64,000 nucleotides of DNA from Candidatus Endonucleibacter bathymodioli (GCA_030674915.1 JASXSV010000011.1:1-64000); one strand, 5' to 3'. Shown: positions 37,489-47,632, counted from the stretch's first letter. The notes: generated from the sequence alone by a model not told the origin. Program-made: numbers and translations.

Positions 37489-38616
37489 ATGAGTATATTC
37501 TCTGCTGATGATCATCGATATATGGCCAAAGCCATCCAGCTGGCCAAAGTTGGGGCCTGGACTACCATGCCCAATCCTAAAGTCGGCTGTGTGATTGTTC
37601 GTAACGGGGAAATTGTGGGTGAGGGTTGGCATGAGTGGGCAGGAGAAGCCCACGCTGAAATTCATGGGTTAAATCAGGCGAGAGAGCAGGCAAAAGGTGC
37701 AACGGTATATGTATCACTAGAGCCGTGCAGTCATTATGGCCGAACCCCTCCATGTGCTGAAGCTCTGATAAAGGCTGGAGTAGCAAAAGTTATTTGCTCC
37801 ACGAAAGATCCCAACCCTGCAGTGGCGGGCAAAGGTTTATCAATGCTTGAAAATGCAGGGGTAGCCGTATCCTGTGGTTTGCTGGCGATGGAAGCCTTGT
37901 CACTGAATGAAGGTTTTGTTAAACGTATGAAAACAGGGAGGCCATGGGTAAAAGCCAAGCTAGGAATGAGTATGGATGGACGCACCGCTATGGCCAGCGG
38001 AGAATCTAGATGGATTACCTGCTCTGATGCCCGATCGGATGTACAGCGTTTGAGAGCTGCCAGTTGTGCTATTATTTCCGGGGTCGGCTCAATTATTGAG
38101 GACGACTCATCACTGACGGTGCGGGAGCAAGAGTTAAGGCTACCTAATAGCAAACTCATTAGTAAGAAGCAACCGTTAAGAGTAGTGGTTGATTCTAAGT
38201 TACGAACACCAGCATCGGCAAAAGTAATCACTAGCAATGGGCGCTGCTTGATTGTGGCTACTGAGCGGGCGGATATAAGCAACAAGCAAACTTTGCTGGC
38301 ATCGGGGGCAGAAGTACTTATTCAGGAGAATAATACTGGACAAGTTTGCCTGAAACTTTTATTGGAAGAGCTTGGGCAAAGAGGATGCAATGAAGTATTA
38401 GTAGAAGCCGGTGCAACTCTCGCAGGCGCCATGCTACAGGAATGCTTATTAGATGAAATAATTCTTTACATGGCTCCAGTATTATTGGGTTCCAGCGCCA
38501 AGCCTCTATTTGATCTATCATTAGCGACTATCTCCGATAAGCAGGCTCTTGTAATTGCTGATATTCGTTCTGTGGGGCAAGACTGGCGTATTACTGCCAG
38601 ACCTATATATAAGTAA
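37489..38616 (+). CDS. ribD: Bifunctional diaminohydroxyphosphoribosylaminopyrimidine deaminase / uracil reductase
   Basis: About 375 residues from ATG 37489 (MSIFSADDHRYM); the in-frame TTG at 37444 is unlikely. The deaminase domain (about 5-145) has the zinc site HAEIHGL and then EPCSHYGRTPPC. The reductase domain follows (KLGMSMDGRTAMASGESRWI, GVGSIIEDDSSLTVRE, RVVVDSKLR, EAGATLAGAML). It carries out the second and third steps of riboflavin synthesis. The usual upstream nrdR and downstream ribE are absent from this window. A half-copy of the palindromic repeat lies at about 37398-37440, just upstream. Confidence 0.95.
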   Translation: MSIFSADDHRYMAKAIQLAKVGAWTTMPNPKVGCVIVRNGEIVGEGWHEWAGEAHAEIHGLNQAREQAKGATVYVSLEPCSHYGRTPPCAEALIKAGVAKVICSTKDPNPAVAGKGLSMLENAGVAVSCGLLAMEALSLNEGFVKRMKTGRPWVKAKLGMSMDGRTAMASGESRWITCSDARSDVQRLRAASCAIISGVGSIIEDDSSLTVREQELRLPNSKLISKKQPLRVVVDSKLRTPASAKVITSNGRCLIVATERADISNKQTLLASGAEVLIQENNTGQVCLKLLLEELGQRGCNEVLVEAGATLAGAMLQECLLDEIILYMAPVLLGSSAKPLFDLSLATISDKQALVIADIRSVGQDWRITARPIYK

Positions 38617-38744
38617 CAGTTAATTCTGAACCAATCTATCTAGAACGATACCCGCTTCCATTACACTAGCCACCATTAAAGATACTTGATTTGAAATCTG
38701 CTTTCCTGCACTCTCAACTAACGCTAAAAAATTAACCTCACCTC

Positions 38745-38935
38745 ACAGAAAAAAACAGCCTTAGAGCTGCACCATAAAAAAGCGCGTGATGCCCTAGAGT
38801 CTGACCGCATTAAGGCGGCATTGTTAGCGTCGTATGATTGTCCTGCATCATCTATTACTCAGGATTTGAGAAACAGTGGGTATTGCATAAACCTGCTATT
38901 TCTAGGCTTATGAGAGCACTCTCTTCTTCAATGAA
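38745..38935 (+). pseudogene. Transposase N-terminal remnant (IS630-like)
   Basis: The plus strand reads HHKKARDALESDRIKAALLA then SYDCPASSITQDL, resembling the DRIKAVLLxxxGWSxxxIAxxL helix-turn-helix start of IS630 transposases. It breaks after about 50 codons. No other part is recognised. Confidence 0.45.
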
Positions 38936-39278
38936 GCTTGCATAAATCCTTCTACACTCAACGAGGATTGAATTTTAACAAAAGAAAGGCAATGCATTAA
39001 ATTCTAATATAAGGCTATTATTGGCGTAAGCGGTGATGATAAATAGCCATCAAATATAGTGATGTTTATCTATTTCTGCAGACAAAGCAGTTGTAGTTTA
39101 TAGTTCCTGTATTTATTACTAATAAACAACCATTGTCTTTAATGGTATTACTAACGGTAGGTGATCTGGCTGAATAATAATAATTAAAATACTCACAACC
39201 TCAATGGGAACTGGTATATATCCAAAATAATTATAGATGGCAGGAATAGTACAGTAATTTCAAATATAAAATGTGCCA
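38936..39278. other. Intergenic stretch downstream of the M23 peptidase gene
   Basis: A short half-repeat (CTCACAACCTCAATGGGAACTGGTATA at about 39192-39218) of the dispersed palindromic family is visible. No gene. Confidence 0.4.
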
Positions 39279-40679
39279 TTACTGCTTTGCAAGCAGAGCT
39301 TTTGATGTGTTTTCAAGATAAACCAACATTTTCTGACTATGAGCTTTGAATCGAGCCATTTCTTCTTTCTTAATAGGCGAGGCGTCCGGAAGCTTAACAG
39401 TCACTGGATTCCTGTGCCGACCATTGAGGCGAAACTCATAGTGCAGGTGAGGGCCGGTAGCCCATCCTGTCTGCCCAACATAGCCAATGGTTTGTCCCTG
39501 TTTTACTAGACGACCTTTTTTTAACCCCCGCCGAATTTTGTTTTGATGGGCATAGACCGTCACAATATTACTTGGATGCTGTATATAAACCACATTCCCG
39601 TAGCCTCGCTGCCATCCTGCAAATTTAACTCTTCCATCACCTGCCGCCCTTATCGGGGTATTAGTTGGAGCGGCATAATCAACACCTCGGTGAGGGCGTT
39701 TAGTCTTAAATACAGGGTGAAGACGGTTAGGATTGAATCGTGAGCTGATTCTAGCAAAATCGACAGGTGCTCGAAGGAAAGCTTTTTTCATACTCTGTCC
39801 ACTAGGAGAATAATAACTAGTATCACCTTTGCTGTCAGTATAGCGAACTGCGGTGTAGGTTTTTCCTTGATTACGAAAAGTGGCGGCAAGGATATTGCCA
39901 TCCCCCAGCTTTTTATCATTCAAATATTTTTCTTCATAGATTAAATGAAAACCATCCCCTCTGCGAATATCTTGAATAAAATCAATATCCCAACCGAATA
40001 TCCCCGCTAGCTTCATAGTCAACCTGTCAGACAAACCAACTCTTTGGCTGGTTATAAATAGAGACCTCTCAATTTCACCGTGACTATATGCAATCCGAAT
40101 CTGCGGCTCAAGGCGAATCAGTTCTGCCCTGTACCCAGAATTAGTTTTGCTGAAGAATATACTTTTTAGTTTTGACTGAACATAACGAAGCTGAGTAAGC
40201 TCTCCACGATTATTAATCCTGAACTCAAGGGTTTCTCTGGGGCGTATTTTGGTAACCACTTTTCCTAGCTTTGGCGTGCTAACAATAGCACGAACTACAT
40301 CTGAACCCAGCCCCTGCTTAGTAAAAATGACTGATAGATTATCACCTGATTTTATCTTTACTGTATGCCACTTACCTAACTTACTTGTAATGTCATTACT
40401 AATAGTGACAATTGCCGACCGATCATCCTCCTGTTTTTTGATGTTTTGGATATCTGAAGAGGCATTTAATACACTATCTCCTATGGATAATTGGTGAACA
40501 TCTATAGCCAAGGACATCTCTGAACTATCGGATTGTAACTGCCCTAATGATAGCATTAGCGTCAGCCCTATAACGACAGCAACAATACCTGCGATAAGGA
40601 GTATATGCTTCCTGGGAAATTGTTTTAGGCTTGTCGCATTATTCCTTGGCGAGACGCCTCTTAGCATGCGCTTATTCAT
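39279..40679 (-). CDS. M23 family murein endopeptidase, MepM-like
   Basis: 466 residues. A cytoplasmic start is followed by a signal anchor (HILLIAGIVAVVIGLTLMLS, about 25-45). A LysM-like/OapA-like segment (WHTVKIKSGDNLSVIFTKQG) and a linker domain follow. The C-terminal LytM domain has HRGVDYAAP and GPHLHYEFR, which supply the zinc ligands (HxxxD and HxH). It cleaves D-Ala-mDAP crosslinks to allow peptidoglycan growth. It sits divergently from tyrS and beside anmK in the broader cluster, as in Pseudomonas-type genomes. MepM (YebA) is the closest family, but other LysM-M23 paralogues cannot be excluded. Confidence 0.85.
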   Translation of the reverse strand: MNKRMLRGVSPRNNATSLKQFPRKHILLIAGIVAVVIGLTLMLSLGQLQSDSSEMSLAIDVHQLSIGDSVLNASSDIQNIKKQEDDRSAIVTISNDITSKLGKWHTVKIKSGDNLSVIFTKQGLGSDVVRAIVSTPKLGKVVTKIRPRETLEFRINNRGELTQLRYVQSKLKSIFFSKTNSGYRAELIRLEPQIRIAYSHGEIERSLFITSQRVGLSDRLTMKLAGIFGWDIDFIQDIRRGDGFHLIYEEKYLNDKKLGDGNILAATFRNQGKTYTAVRYTDSKGDTSYYSPSGQSMKKAFLRAPVDFARISSRFNPNRLHPVFKTKRPHRGVDYAAPTNTPIRAAGDGRVKFAGWQRGYGNVVYIQHPSNIVTVYAHQNKIRRGLKKGRLVKQGQTIGYVGQTGWATGPHLHYEFRLNGRHRNPVTVKLPDASPIKKEEMARFKAHSQKMLVYLENTSKALLAKQ

Positions 40680-41255
40680 AATATTTATTATAAGTAACTA
40701 AGTTAATCGGGGACATAGCTATATTATAACTAGAAAAACAGATTATTCTTTTTTATCATCATAGTTACAAACAATCGAAACACCTTTTTAAATAATAAAG
40801 CTAATACGTTATAATAGCAAGACCTTCGCCATTAAACAGAGACCTTATCTTCATCAATCCTACGAAGCATGGATATATTGTCTATTAACTCCTGAATATT
40901 ACTCAACTTATAATTTTAATACTTCCCGGTCTTAGTGCATCTCATGGTAACGGGATTTGAGACCAAGAATACTCTACCTCTTTGATTGACCCATATATCC
41001 GTTTCCCTTGAAAAGTGCGCAGGAGACAAACTAGACAACCAAAAAAACCTAATAGCAGGAGGTTATTGTGGTGAGTTAGAGATCTACCAAAGACCTGCAC
41101 CGTTAAAAGAATACGTACAACTGATAAATATATAGTTGCGCTAGCAGCTTAAATTGTGATGCACTGCAGATTTCAGTCAGCATTATAATGAATATCGTTT
41201 ATTGTATTTTTATCGCCTTGTTGTGCTTACATAATATCAAATATAAGGTTACTTT
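40680..41255. other. Divergent intergenic region between the M23 gene and tyrS
   Basis: It holds promoters for both genes, none clear enough to assign. A weak inverse copy of the dispersed repeat may run from about 41018 to 41112 (GTGCGCAGGAGACAAAC to GACCTGCACCGTTAAAAG). Confidence 0.35.
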
Positions 41256-42563
41256 ATGTCCAAGAATCAAAACCCACTACTGCACGACCTACAGGCTCGT
41301 CAACTCATTGCACAGACCACTTCTGTAGATGAGTTAGATACTCATCTTAATGAACAATCACGGACAATTTATTGCGGTTTCGACCCTACGGCAGACAGCC
41401 TGCATCTTGGTCATTTAGTGCCTCTGATAGTTCTGGCACGTTTTCAGAAGGCTAATCACAAACCCATTGCCCTTGTTGGCGGGGCAACTGGGTTGATTGG
41501 CGACCCTAGCTTTAAATTAGCAGAGCGGCAACTGAATCAGCCAGATATCATTACTGAATGGACTGATAAAATCAGTACTCAGATCAACCAATTTCTCGAC
41601 TTCAACTGCGGTGATAATTCAGCTATTGTTGTTAACAATCTTGACTGGTGCAGTGAGTTAAGTGCTTTGGCGTTTTTACGTGACGTTGGCAAGCATTTTT
41701 CTGTCAACTCCATGATAAACAAAGAGTCTGTTCAGCAACGTTTAAACCGAGAAGGCTGCGGCATTTCTTTCACTGAGTTTTCTTATGCACTGTTGCAAGG
41801 CATGGATTTTGCGGAGCTTAACCGCCGTTACAATTGCACCCTACAGGTCGGAGGAAGTGATCAATGGGGCAATATTATTGGTGGCATTGAGTTGACACAT
41901 CGCCAGAATAAAGCGCAAACCTTTGGGCTGACGGTTCCTTTGGTAACTAAGGGCGATGGAACCAAATTTGGCAAAACTGAAGATGGCGCAGTTTGGCTTG
42001 ATCCCACAAAAACATCTCCTTATTCATTTTACCAATTCTGGATTAATACTTCGGACACAGATGTATATAAATTTCTGCGCTTCTTCACTTTCCTTAACAT
42101 TGAACACATTCATAGCATTGAAGAATCGGATGCAACGATTCAGGGACGCAAATCAGCTCAAAGTATTTTGGCTGGAGAGGTTACCGATCTGGTACACGGT
42201 AAAAATGGTCTGGAATCGGCAATGCGCATCACTAAAGCACTATTTTCTGGTGATATAAACAGCCTTTCCGAGCAGGACTTAGAGCAATTGAAGCTAGATG
42301 GATTACCTACAAACACAATCAAACGCGCCGATCTAGTCGGCCAAGCCATGACGCAAGTGTTTACTTCATCGGATATGGCGTTATCCGGCAAACAAGTAAA
42401 AGATGCCTTACAACGAAAAGCAATACTCTTTAACGGTAAAACTCGCGGCATGGACGATAATATGAATCTGCCTGAGTGCTTTGCAGCTAAATGGGCTCTT
42501 TATGGTAGATTCTTTTTAGTCAAGATCGGAAAGAAGACTCATCATTTGTTTGAGATAATATAG
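41256..42563 (+). CDS. tyrS: Tyrosyl-tRNA synthetase
   Basis: 435 residues. Class I motifs: HLGHLVPL (HIGH) and KFGKTEDGAVW (KMSKS position, in the KFGKT form usual for bacterial TyrRS). The tyrosine-binding region (YCGFDPTADSLHLGH, YALLQGMDF, QVGGSDQWGNI) and a C-terminal S4-like domain (QVKDALQRKAILFNGK) are intact. It is preceded by AAGG seven nt before ATG. The C-terminal 15 residues differ from the usual ending but fit the family length. Confidence 0.97.
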   Translation: MSKNQNPLLHDLQARQLIAQTTSVDELDTHLNEQSRTIYCGFDPTADSLHLGHLVPLIVLARFQKANHKPIALVGGATGLIGDPSFKLAERQLNQPDIITEWTDKISTQINQFLDFNCGDNSAIVVNNLDWCSELSALAFLRDVGKHFSVNSMINKESVQQRLNREGCGISFTEFSYALLQGMDFAELNRRYNCTLQVGGSDQWGNIIGGIELTHRQNKAQTFGLTVPLVTKGDGTKFGKTEDGAVWLDPTKTSPYSFYQFWINTSDTDVYKFLRFFTFLNIEHIHSIEESDATIQGRKSAQSILAGEVTDLVHGKNGLESAMRITKALFSGDINSLSEQDLEQLKLDGLPTNTIKRADLVGQAMTQVFTSSDMALSGKQVKDALQRKAILFNGKTRGMDDNMNLPECFAAKWALYGRFFLVKIGKKTHHLFEII

Positions 42564-42589
42564 GTTTACAATAAGAAACCTCCACAGCT

Positions 42590-42720
42590 ATTCCCGTTAC
42601 CATTGACAGTGTGAGTAGAAGACAAACGAGCAAAGCCCCATAATCCTACGAATAGTAAGTGCTTGGGCTGAGGGAGCGTAGTCAACAACCTCGCACCGTT
42701 AATAAGGAATAGTGCATATA
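42590..42720. repeat. Dispersed palindromic repeat, inverse full copy
   Basis: Runs TTCCCGTTACCATTGACAGT, GAGTAGAAGACAAACGAGC, AAAGCCCCATAATCCTACG and GCGTAGTCAACAACCTCGCA to GTTAATAAGGAATAGTGCA. It fills the space between tyrS and the nitrilase-like gene. Confidence 0.7.
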
Positions 42721-42749
42721 ACCAAGGAAGCATCGCCAAATCATGGGCT

Positions 42750-43559
42750 TTACAGCCTTCTATGGTCATAAAATGGCATTTTTATTCTCAACTCATAGAG
42801 CATTGACAAATCAATACTCACTGACAATACCGTTGGCTCAGTTCCCGCTTCCGCAAGAATTTCTCCCCATGGGGAAATAATCATACTGTGCCCCCAGGTT
42901 TCCCTACCATCGGCATGTCTGCCTCCTTGGTTAGCAGCTATTACAATACATTGATTTTCTATAGCTCTTGCTCTTAATAGCGGTTCCCAGTGAGCTTTAC
43001 CAGTAACATGAGTGAATGCAGAGGGAATACAAAAAATGTTAGCCCCAAGATCAACTAATGCCCTGTATAATTCTGGGAAGCGAAGGTCATAACAAACACT
43101 CAACCCTAAACATCTAAATGGAGCGCCTTCCATTGATATGGTCGTAGGCGTATCTCCAGGCAAGTAATCGTCTGATTCTTGATATACTCCTCTACCGTCA
43201 ACAACTCTAGCATCAAACAAATGGATTTTATCGTAACGAACTCTTTCATTACCTTGGGGGTCATATACAAAGCAGGAGGCACGACACTTTTTTTCATGTT
43301 GATGCAAATATGGAACAGTGCCTCCGACCACCCAACAGCCATAGCTACGAGCTTGTTCTCTCATCCACTCCTTGATTAGGACTACCTTTTTTGTTACATC
43401 AGCCAAAACTCCACCCATAGAGGCAAAACACTCAGGCAATACTAATACATCAGGATGAACTATTAGCTTTTCATCTAGCAATTGGTCAATCTGATAAAGA
43501 TTAGTATCTACACTCAACTCTGAGCATGTTTGAACCAACGCAACTTGTATATTATTAAT
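42750..43559 (-). CDS. Carbon-nitrogen hydrolase (nitrilase superfamily, Nit1-like)
   Basis: About 269 residues. Catalytic triad visible: Glu in VLPECFASMGG, Lys in VRYDKIHLFDA and Cys in LSVCYDLRFPEL. C-terminal RARAIENQCIVIAANQGGRH and TWGHSMIISPWGEIL are typical of the Nit1/deaminated-glutathione amidase group. The first in-frame NTG is a TTG at 43538, which would cut the first beta strand. The reading INNIQVALVQTC starting at ATT 43559, with GAGG eight nt upstream and TAG two codons before it, gives the normal N-terminus. I therefore annotate ATT as a possible start. In many gammaproteobacteria this gene lies near rng or tldD; those are not here. Confidence 0.8.
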   Translation of the reverse strand: MNNIQVALVQTCSELSVDTNLYQIDQLLDEKLIVHPDVLVLPECFASMGGVLADVTKKVVLIKEWMREQARSYGCWVVGGTVPYLHQHEKKCRASCFVYDPQGNERVRYDKIHLFDARVVDGRGVYQESDDYLPGDTPTTISMEGAPFRCLGLSVCYDLRFPELYRALVDLGANIFCIPSAFTHVTGKAHWEPLLRARAIENQCIVIAANQGGRHADGRETWGHSMIISPWGEILAEAGTEPTVLSVSIDLSMLYELRIKMPFYDHRRL

Positions 43560-43599
43560 GGCCTAAACCTCAAAAAAATTCTTACCTTCACCCTTCCCC

Positions 43600-43680
43600 C
43601 TTCCCCCCTCACCCATCACCTCTGAAGGCATAAGCAATATTAGTGAGAGCAGTCAACAACCTAAAGGGAAAGAGGTATAA
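43600..43680. repeat. Dispersed palindromic repeat, partial copy
   Basis: Has CCCTCACCCATCACCTCTGAAGGCAT, then GTGAGAGCAGTCAACAACC and GGGAAAGAGGTATA. The middle is deleted compared with full copies. Confidence 0.45.
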
Positions 43681-44675
43681 AGCTGATCTGAACGTACTTT
43701 GGCCGTTATTCCCCTAGCTAGAATGTGTAGCTCCTGAAATACCATACCATAACCCAAAAAATTAAAATTTCATTTCCACTAGGTCGTGGACAATATTTAG
43801 TACTGCCATACCTTGGCTTATAGTCAAGAAAAGATACCTCCGTTAAACATTAAACTAATAAAACAGGATGATAAAAGCCGGTGAAACCGTAAGATACTTA
43901 GAATAAATCACGATAAAAAAACAAAATACAACTAGATAAAGTTATATGTGCCAATATTTTAAACGAAAGTTCCTTCTCTGTGGTTTTTCTATGCATACTC
44001 TGCATTACCCCGAGTTATGTGCCTCTCGAGCAACTATCCCAAATATACTCATCAGGTTATCCACAGTTAATGTGGATAACCCACTTTGATCGTGTGACAG
44101 ACAAACCAATTAAGTTCACACGATAGTTTTATAAACAGATACCTTTCCATGTGCATTTATTGTAAAGGTACCGTTCACCAAAGATCCTTGAAAAAATACT
44201 GATTTAAATCCTCAGTGAATTACAGCCTATACCTTTACCCTTGGAACGGCTAAGACCCACGGCCCATTCAGTGTGGCGGCAAGCTTAGACTACAATTATA
44301 ATTGCCGTGGTCATCTTCGTCGATTCAACCACATCCTTACGCCGCTGCATTACTCTCTTTTACGCCTGTACAGCCACTTGCACTTGTATTTCTCACAAGA
44401 TCTTCCAGCACGCTCTTGAAGCAAGTGCACAACTACTTTTCTTTAGTACAAAAATATGGCATCGTTGCTCGTAAATCAGCTGCTGGTAATATTCCGTCAT
44501 AACCTCATATCTTTCCGGAGAAAAGAGCAGGATCTCACCTTCAGCAACCCCCACTTTTTCTACTCGTTAGATATACACAGCAGCTTTGACTCCACGACAT
44601 TTAAAAATGCAGTATTTGTGAAAAGATTGTACGCAAGGCATTCTGCCATTATCTACCATTTTAAAGAGACTGATT
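43681..44675. other. Long intergenic region with one DnaA-box palindrome
   Basis: About 1 kb without a credible gene; the small ORFs at 44302-44692 have no family resemblance. The notable feature is the DnaA-box pair at 44055-44081. The rest is AT-rich with no IS remnant that I recognise. Confidence 0.5.
44055..44081. promoter_or_regulatory. Inverted pair of perfect DnaA boxes
   Basis: TTATCCACA at 44057-44065 and its exact inverse TGTGGATAA at 44071-44079 are separated by 5 bp. The symmetry extends two bases further on each side (GG and CC), giving 11-bp perfect arms. No cluster of further boxes, AT-rich unwinding repeats or dnaA/dnaN genes is visible nearby. A titration or regulatory site is therefore more likely than an origin. 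Confidence 0.6.
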
Positions 44676-46181
44676 ATGAGCCATCTAATTGAGACCGCAA
44701 CATCAGTATTATGGGAATATCTACTAATCTATTTACTGTTAGGGGCAGGTCTCTATTTCACTATAAGAAGTCGCTTTGCCCAAGTACGTTACTTCTGTCA
44801 TGCTTGGAAAATAGTATTAGGTTCACGAAAAACCGATAAAAAACACATATCTTCATTTCAGGCTTTCTGTACCAGTCTTGCAGCTCATGTAGGAACGGGT
44901 AATCTTGCAGGGGTAGCTATTGCCATATACATTGGTGGCCCAGGTGCTATTTTTTGGATGTGGATTGTTGCACTACTGGGAATGTCTTCCAGCTATGTTG
45001 AAAACACCCTGGCGCAGCTATACAAAACCAATAACGAAGACGGCACCTTCCGAGGCGGACCCGCGTACTATATTGAAAAAGCGTTGGGTCTTCGGTGGTT
45101 AGGCATTTTATTTTCAATCATGCTGTTAGTTTCATTCGGCTTTATTTTTAACGCTGTTCACGCACATTCAGTTGCTGCAGCACTGGCAACCACCAGCTCT
45201 CTAACGGGAACCCATGTTGGCTTGATTATGGCCAGCGTCACGGGAGTGATTATTTTTCGCGGCATTAGATCTATAGCAACATTTGCTGAAATGGTTGTAC
45301 CTATAATGGCGCTAGCTTATCTCTTGATGGCATTAGTGGTAGTTGTTCTTAGCTTTAATCGCCTTCCAGAAATATTCTTCTTAGTTATCGATAACGCCTT
45401 TGCCCTAAAAAGCGCTGCAGCAGGAGGGCTAGGCTACAGTGTTTCCCTAGCTATAATGCAAGGGGTAAAAAGAGGCTTATTTTCAAATGAGGCTGGCATG
45501 GGCAGCGGTCCCAACGCTGCAGCCACAGCTACGCCTTGGCCTCATCATCCAGCAGCCCAAGGCATTATATCTATGCTTAGCGTCTTCATTGACACTATTG
45601 TTATATGCACCGCAACTGCAGCTATAATTTTACTATCCGGACAACTAGATCATAGCGGCATGCCGAATGGCATACAGCTAACTCAAGCATCTCTTGCTGC
45701 TATTATTGGTGACTGGGGCCAACTTTTCATTTCTGGAGCGGTGATTTTTTTCGGATTTACCTCAGTAATAGCCAATTATTATTATGGCGAGTCCAATCTG
45801 TTGTTTATGCGCAACAGTCCCGTCTTGCTTTTCATCTATCGGATAACAGTTGTTGTCCTTGTTTTTGTTGGCTCAATAAGTTCTCTTAACGCGGTATGGA
45901 TTGTCGCAGATCTAGCGATGGGGCTCATGGCGTTGATTAATCTTGTTGTTATTATCCTCTTGTCAGGTTATACATTTCAGGTTCTTCAGGACTATGGCCA
46001 ACAGCTCAAAGCAGGACGTATGCCTGTATTTGATCGACGTAAATTCTCCTTTTTGGACAGAACAATGGATGCCAATGTTTGGAATGATGTACAAGGATCT
46101 TCCTCTGTTCTAGACGATAGTAATACCCTTACCGATGCAGACCTTAAGGATCCTGCGAATAAGCCCCAAGGCATGCTATAG
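44676..46181 (+). CDS. Alanine/glycine:sodium symporter (AGCS family)
   Basis: 501 residues with about 10-11 membrane helices. Family motifs: LLLGAGLYFTIRSRFAQVRY, CTSLAAHVGTGNLAGVAIAI, GGPGAIFWMWIVALLGMSSS, FRGGPAYYIEKALG, IMQGVKRGLFSNEAGMGSGP with NAAATA, and FTSVIANYYYGESN. It imports alanine or glycine with sodium across the inner membrane. The C-terminal cytoplasmic tail is about 30 residues longer than in short family members. Amino-acid uptake fits a host-associated life. Confidence 0.92.
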   Translation: MSHLIETATSVLWEYLLIYLLLGAGLYFTIRSRFAQVRYFCHAWKIVLGSRKTDKKHISSFQAFCTSLAAHVGTGNLAGVAIAIYIGGPGAIFWMWIVALLGMSSSYVENTLAQLYKTNNEDGTFRGGPAYYIEKALGLRWLGILFSIMLLVSFGFIFNAVHAHSVAAALATTSSLTGTHVGLIMASVTGVIIFRGIRSIATFAEMVVPIMALAYLLMALVVVVLSFNRLPEIFFLVIDNAFALKSAAAGGLGYSVSLAIMQGVKRGLFSNEAGMGSGPNAAATATPWPHHPAAQGIISMLSVFIDTIVICTATAAIILLSGQLDHSGMPNGIQLTQASLAAIIGDWGQLFISGAVIFFGFTSVIANYYYGESNLLFMRNSPVLLFIYRITVVVLVFVGSISSLNAVWIVADLAMGLMALINLVVIILLSGYTFQVLQDYGQQLKAGRMPVFDRRKFSFLDRTMDANVWNDVQGSSSVLDDSNTLTDADLKDPANKPQGML

Positions 46182-46422
46182 TACAGTTTTCCTACAACCT
46201 AATGAGAGCGCGACATGGAATAGCAACATCGCCTTACCAGTAGTAACGGATGTCAACCATAGCAGCTACCATTCAAGCAAGATGTGGGCACACAACAAAT
46301 GAGCGAAGCTCCATGTAGTGAAAAATATTGAAGCAAGAGATAAATCACCTTTTGCACTTGTGTTATGATTACTCACTATCTTCCTCCAAAAAATATTGCG
46401 TAGTATAGGTATAGATCTGCCC
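46182..46422. other. Intergenic region with a decayed palindromic repeat
   Basis: Fragments such as GGATGTCAACCATAGCAGC and GCACACAACAAATGAGCGAAGC resemble an inverse copy of the dispersed repeat (about 46225-46320). No gene. Confidence 0.35.
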
Positions 46423-46686
46423 ATGACTAACAAAAAAAAGAGTGCTTTTGTTTTTGAAAAATCTCTTAGCGACCTAGAATCGTTAGTGCAGAAGATAGAG
46501 TCCGGCGATCTTTCCCTGGAAGAATCATTGAGTGCATTTGAACAGGGCATTCGGTTAACCCGTGAATGCCAAGGGGCTTTGGAAAAAGCTGAGCAGAAAG
46601 TACAGTTATTATTAATGGGTAAAAACGGTGAGCCCCAATTCCAGCCATTTGATCAATCAACTAAGGAGGGAGAATGTGCATCTTAA
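46423..46686 (+). CDS. xseB: Exodeoxyribonuclease VII small subunit
   Basis: 87 residues from ATG 46423 ([15 protein letters not shown]); an in-frame TTG nine codons upstream is not needed. The family pattern [20 protein letters not shown] followed by [16 protein letters not shown] is complete. It forms the small subunit of the XseAB nuclease that degrades single-stranded DNA. Its 3' end overlaps the start of ispA by 11 bp, so the two are translated as a unit. Confidence 0.93.
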   Translation: MTNKKKSAFVFEKSLSDLESLVQKIESGDLSLEESLSAFEQGIRLTRECQGALEKAEQKVQLLLMGKNGEPQFQPFDQSTKEGECAS

Positions 46687-47575
46687 TGCATACATGGATC
46701 AATGCCGCGCAAGAATAGATAAGGTGCTACACACGACTCTTCCGAGTAATAACCCTATTAGCGAAACACTCTCTGAAGCCATGCGCTATTGCGTATTTAA
46801 TGGCGGCAAACGTATTCGTCCTATTTTCACTTACGCAGCACTTGAATGCTTAGGTGGCGACTTGGCAGATGCTGATCCTGCTGCCTGCGCCATTGAGTTA
46901 ATTCATGCCTACTCACTGGCTCATGATGATCTTCCAACAATGGACGATGATGACCTAAGGCGAGGGCAACCTACTTGTCATAAGGTATACGATGAAGCAA
47001 TAGCCATTCTTGCCGGTGATGCATTGCAAACTCTTGCCTTTGAAGTATTAAGCCGCCATGAGTTGCTGCCAAATAGCACACTCTCTGATTCTCAGCGCTT
47101 ACAGCAGATTCAAACTATAAGTGCTGCTTCAGGATATGCGGGAATGCTGGGGGGGCAGGCTATGGATTTAACATCAATAGGGCTAAAGCTTAGTCAGCAG
47201 CAACTTATTCGGATGCATGAACACAAAACAGGAGCTCTAATTAAAGCCTCCGTTAGACTTGGCGCTCTAAGCAACTCTTCTATTGAAGACTGGCATCTAC
47301 GTCAGTTAAATCAGTATGCATCTGCTATCGGTCTTGCCTTCCAGGTGCAAGATGACATCCTTGATGTGACTACTGACACCCAAACTCTGGGCAAAAGAAA
47401 CGGGGCCGATGAGGCATTAGATAAACCAACTTACGTTTCCATTATGGGGTTGAGAGAAGCCCGTCAGTTTGCTATTGAGCTAAGCGAATCTGCAGTACGC
47501 GCCTTGGCTGACTTTGGCGATAGAGCCATTCAACTGCAGCAATTAGCCAAATATATTGTCAGGCGCTCTTACTAG
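46676..47575 (+). CDS. ispA: Farnesyl diphosphate synthase (geranyltranstransferase)
   Basis: 299 residues from GTG 46676, chosen because AGGAGG (46663-46668) sits seven nt upstream inside xseB. Both aspartate-rich motifs are present: [15 protein letters not shown] and FQVQDDILD. Others are [21 protein letters not shown] and the GGQAMD and HEHKTGALI stretches. It makes farnesyl diphosphate for quinones and undecaprenyl lipids. Co-transcription with xseB is clear; dxs follows after 272 bp that contain a palindromic repeat. Confidence 0.95.
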   Translation: MHLNAYMDQCRARIDKVLHTTLPSNNPISETLSEAMRYCVFNGGKRIRPIFTYAALECLGGDLADADPAACAIELIHAYSLAHDDLPTMDDDDLRRGQPTCHKVYDEAIAILAGDALQTLAFEVLSRHELLPNSTLSDSQRLQQIQTISAASGYAGMLGGQAMDLTSIGLKLSQQQLIRMHEHKTGALIKASVRLGALSNSSIEDWHLRQLNQYASAIGLAFQVQDDILDVTTDTQTLGKRNGADEALDKPTYVSIMGLREARQFAIELSESAVRALADFGDRAIQLQQLAKYIVRRSY

Positions 47576-47632
47576 TGGACCTCCAATTACTTTGAGTCTA
47601 AATTGATATACCGAAACTCGTTATTATTGATT

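Noticed and set aside
44055..44081. Chromosomal replication origin
   Set aside because: Only one pair of DnaA boxes, no AT-rich repeats, and no dnaA, dnaN, gidA or parAB nearby.
44302..44692. Two small plus-strand ORFs upstream of the AGCS gene
   Set aside because: No ribosome-binding site, no recognisable domain, and codon content like the surrounding non-coding DNA.
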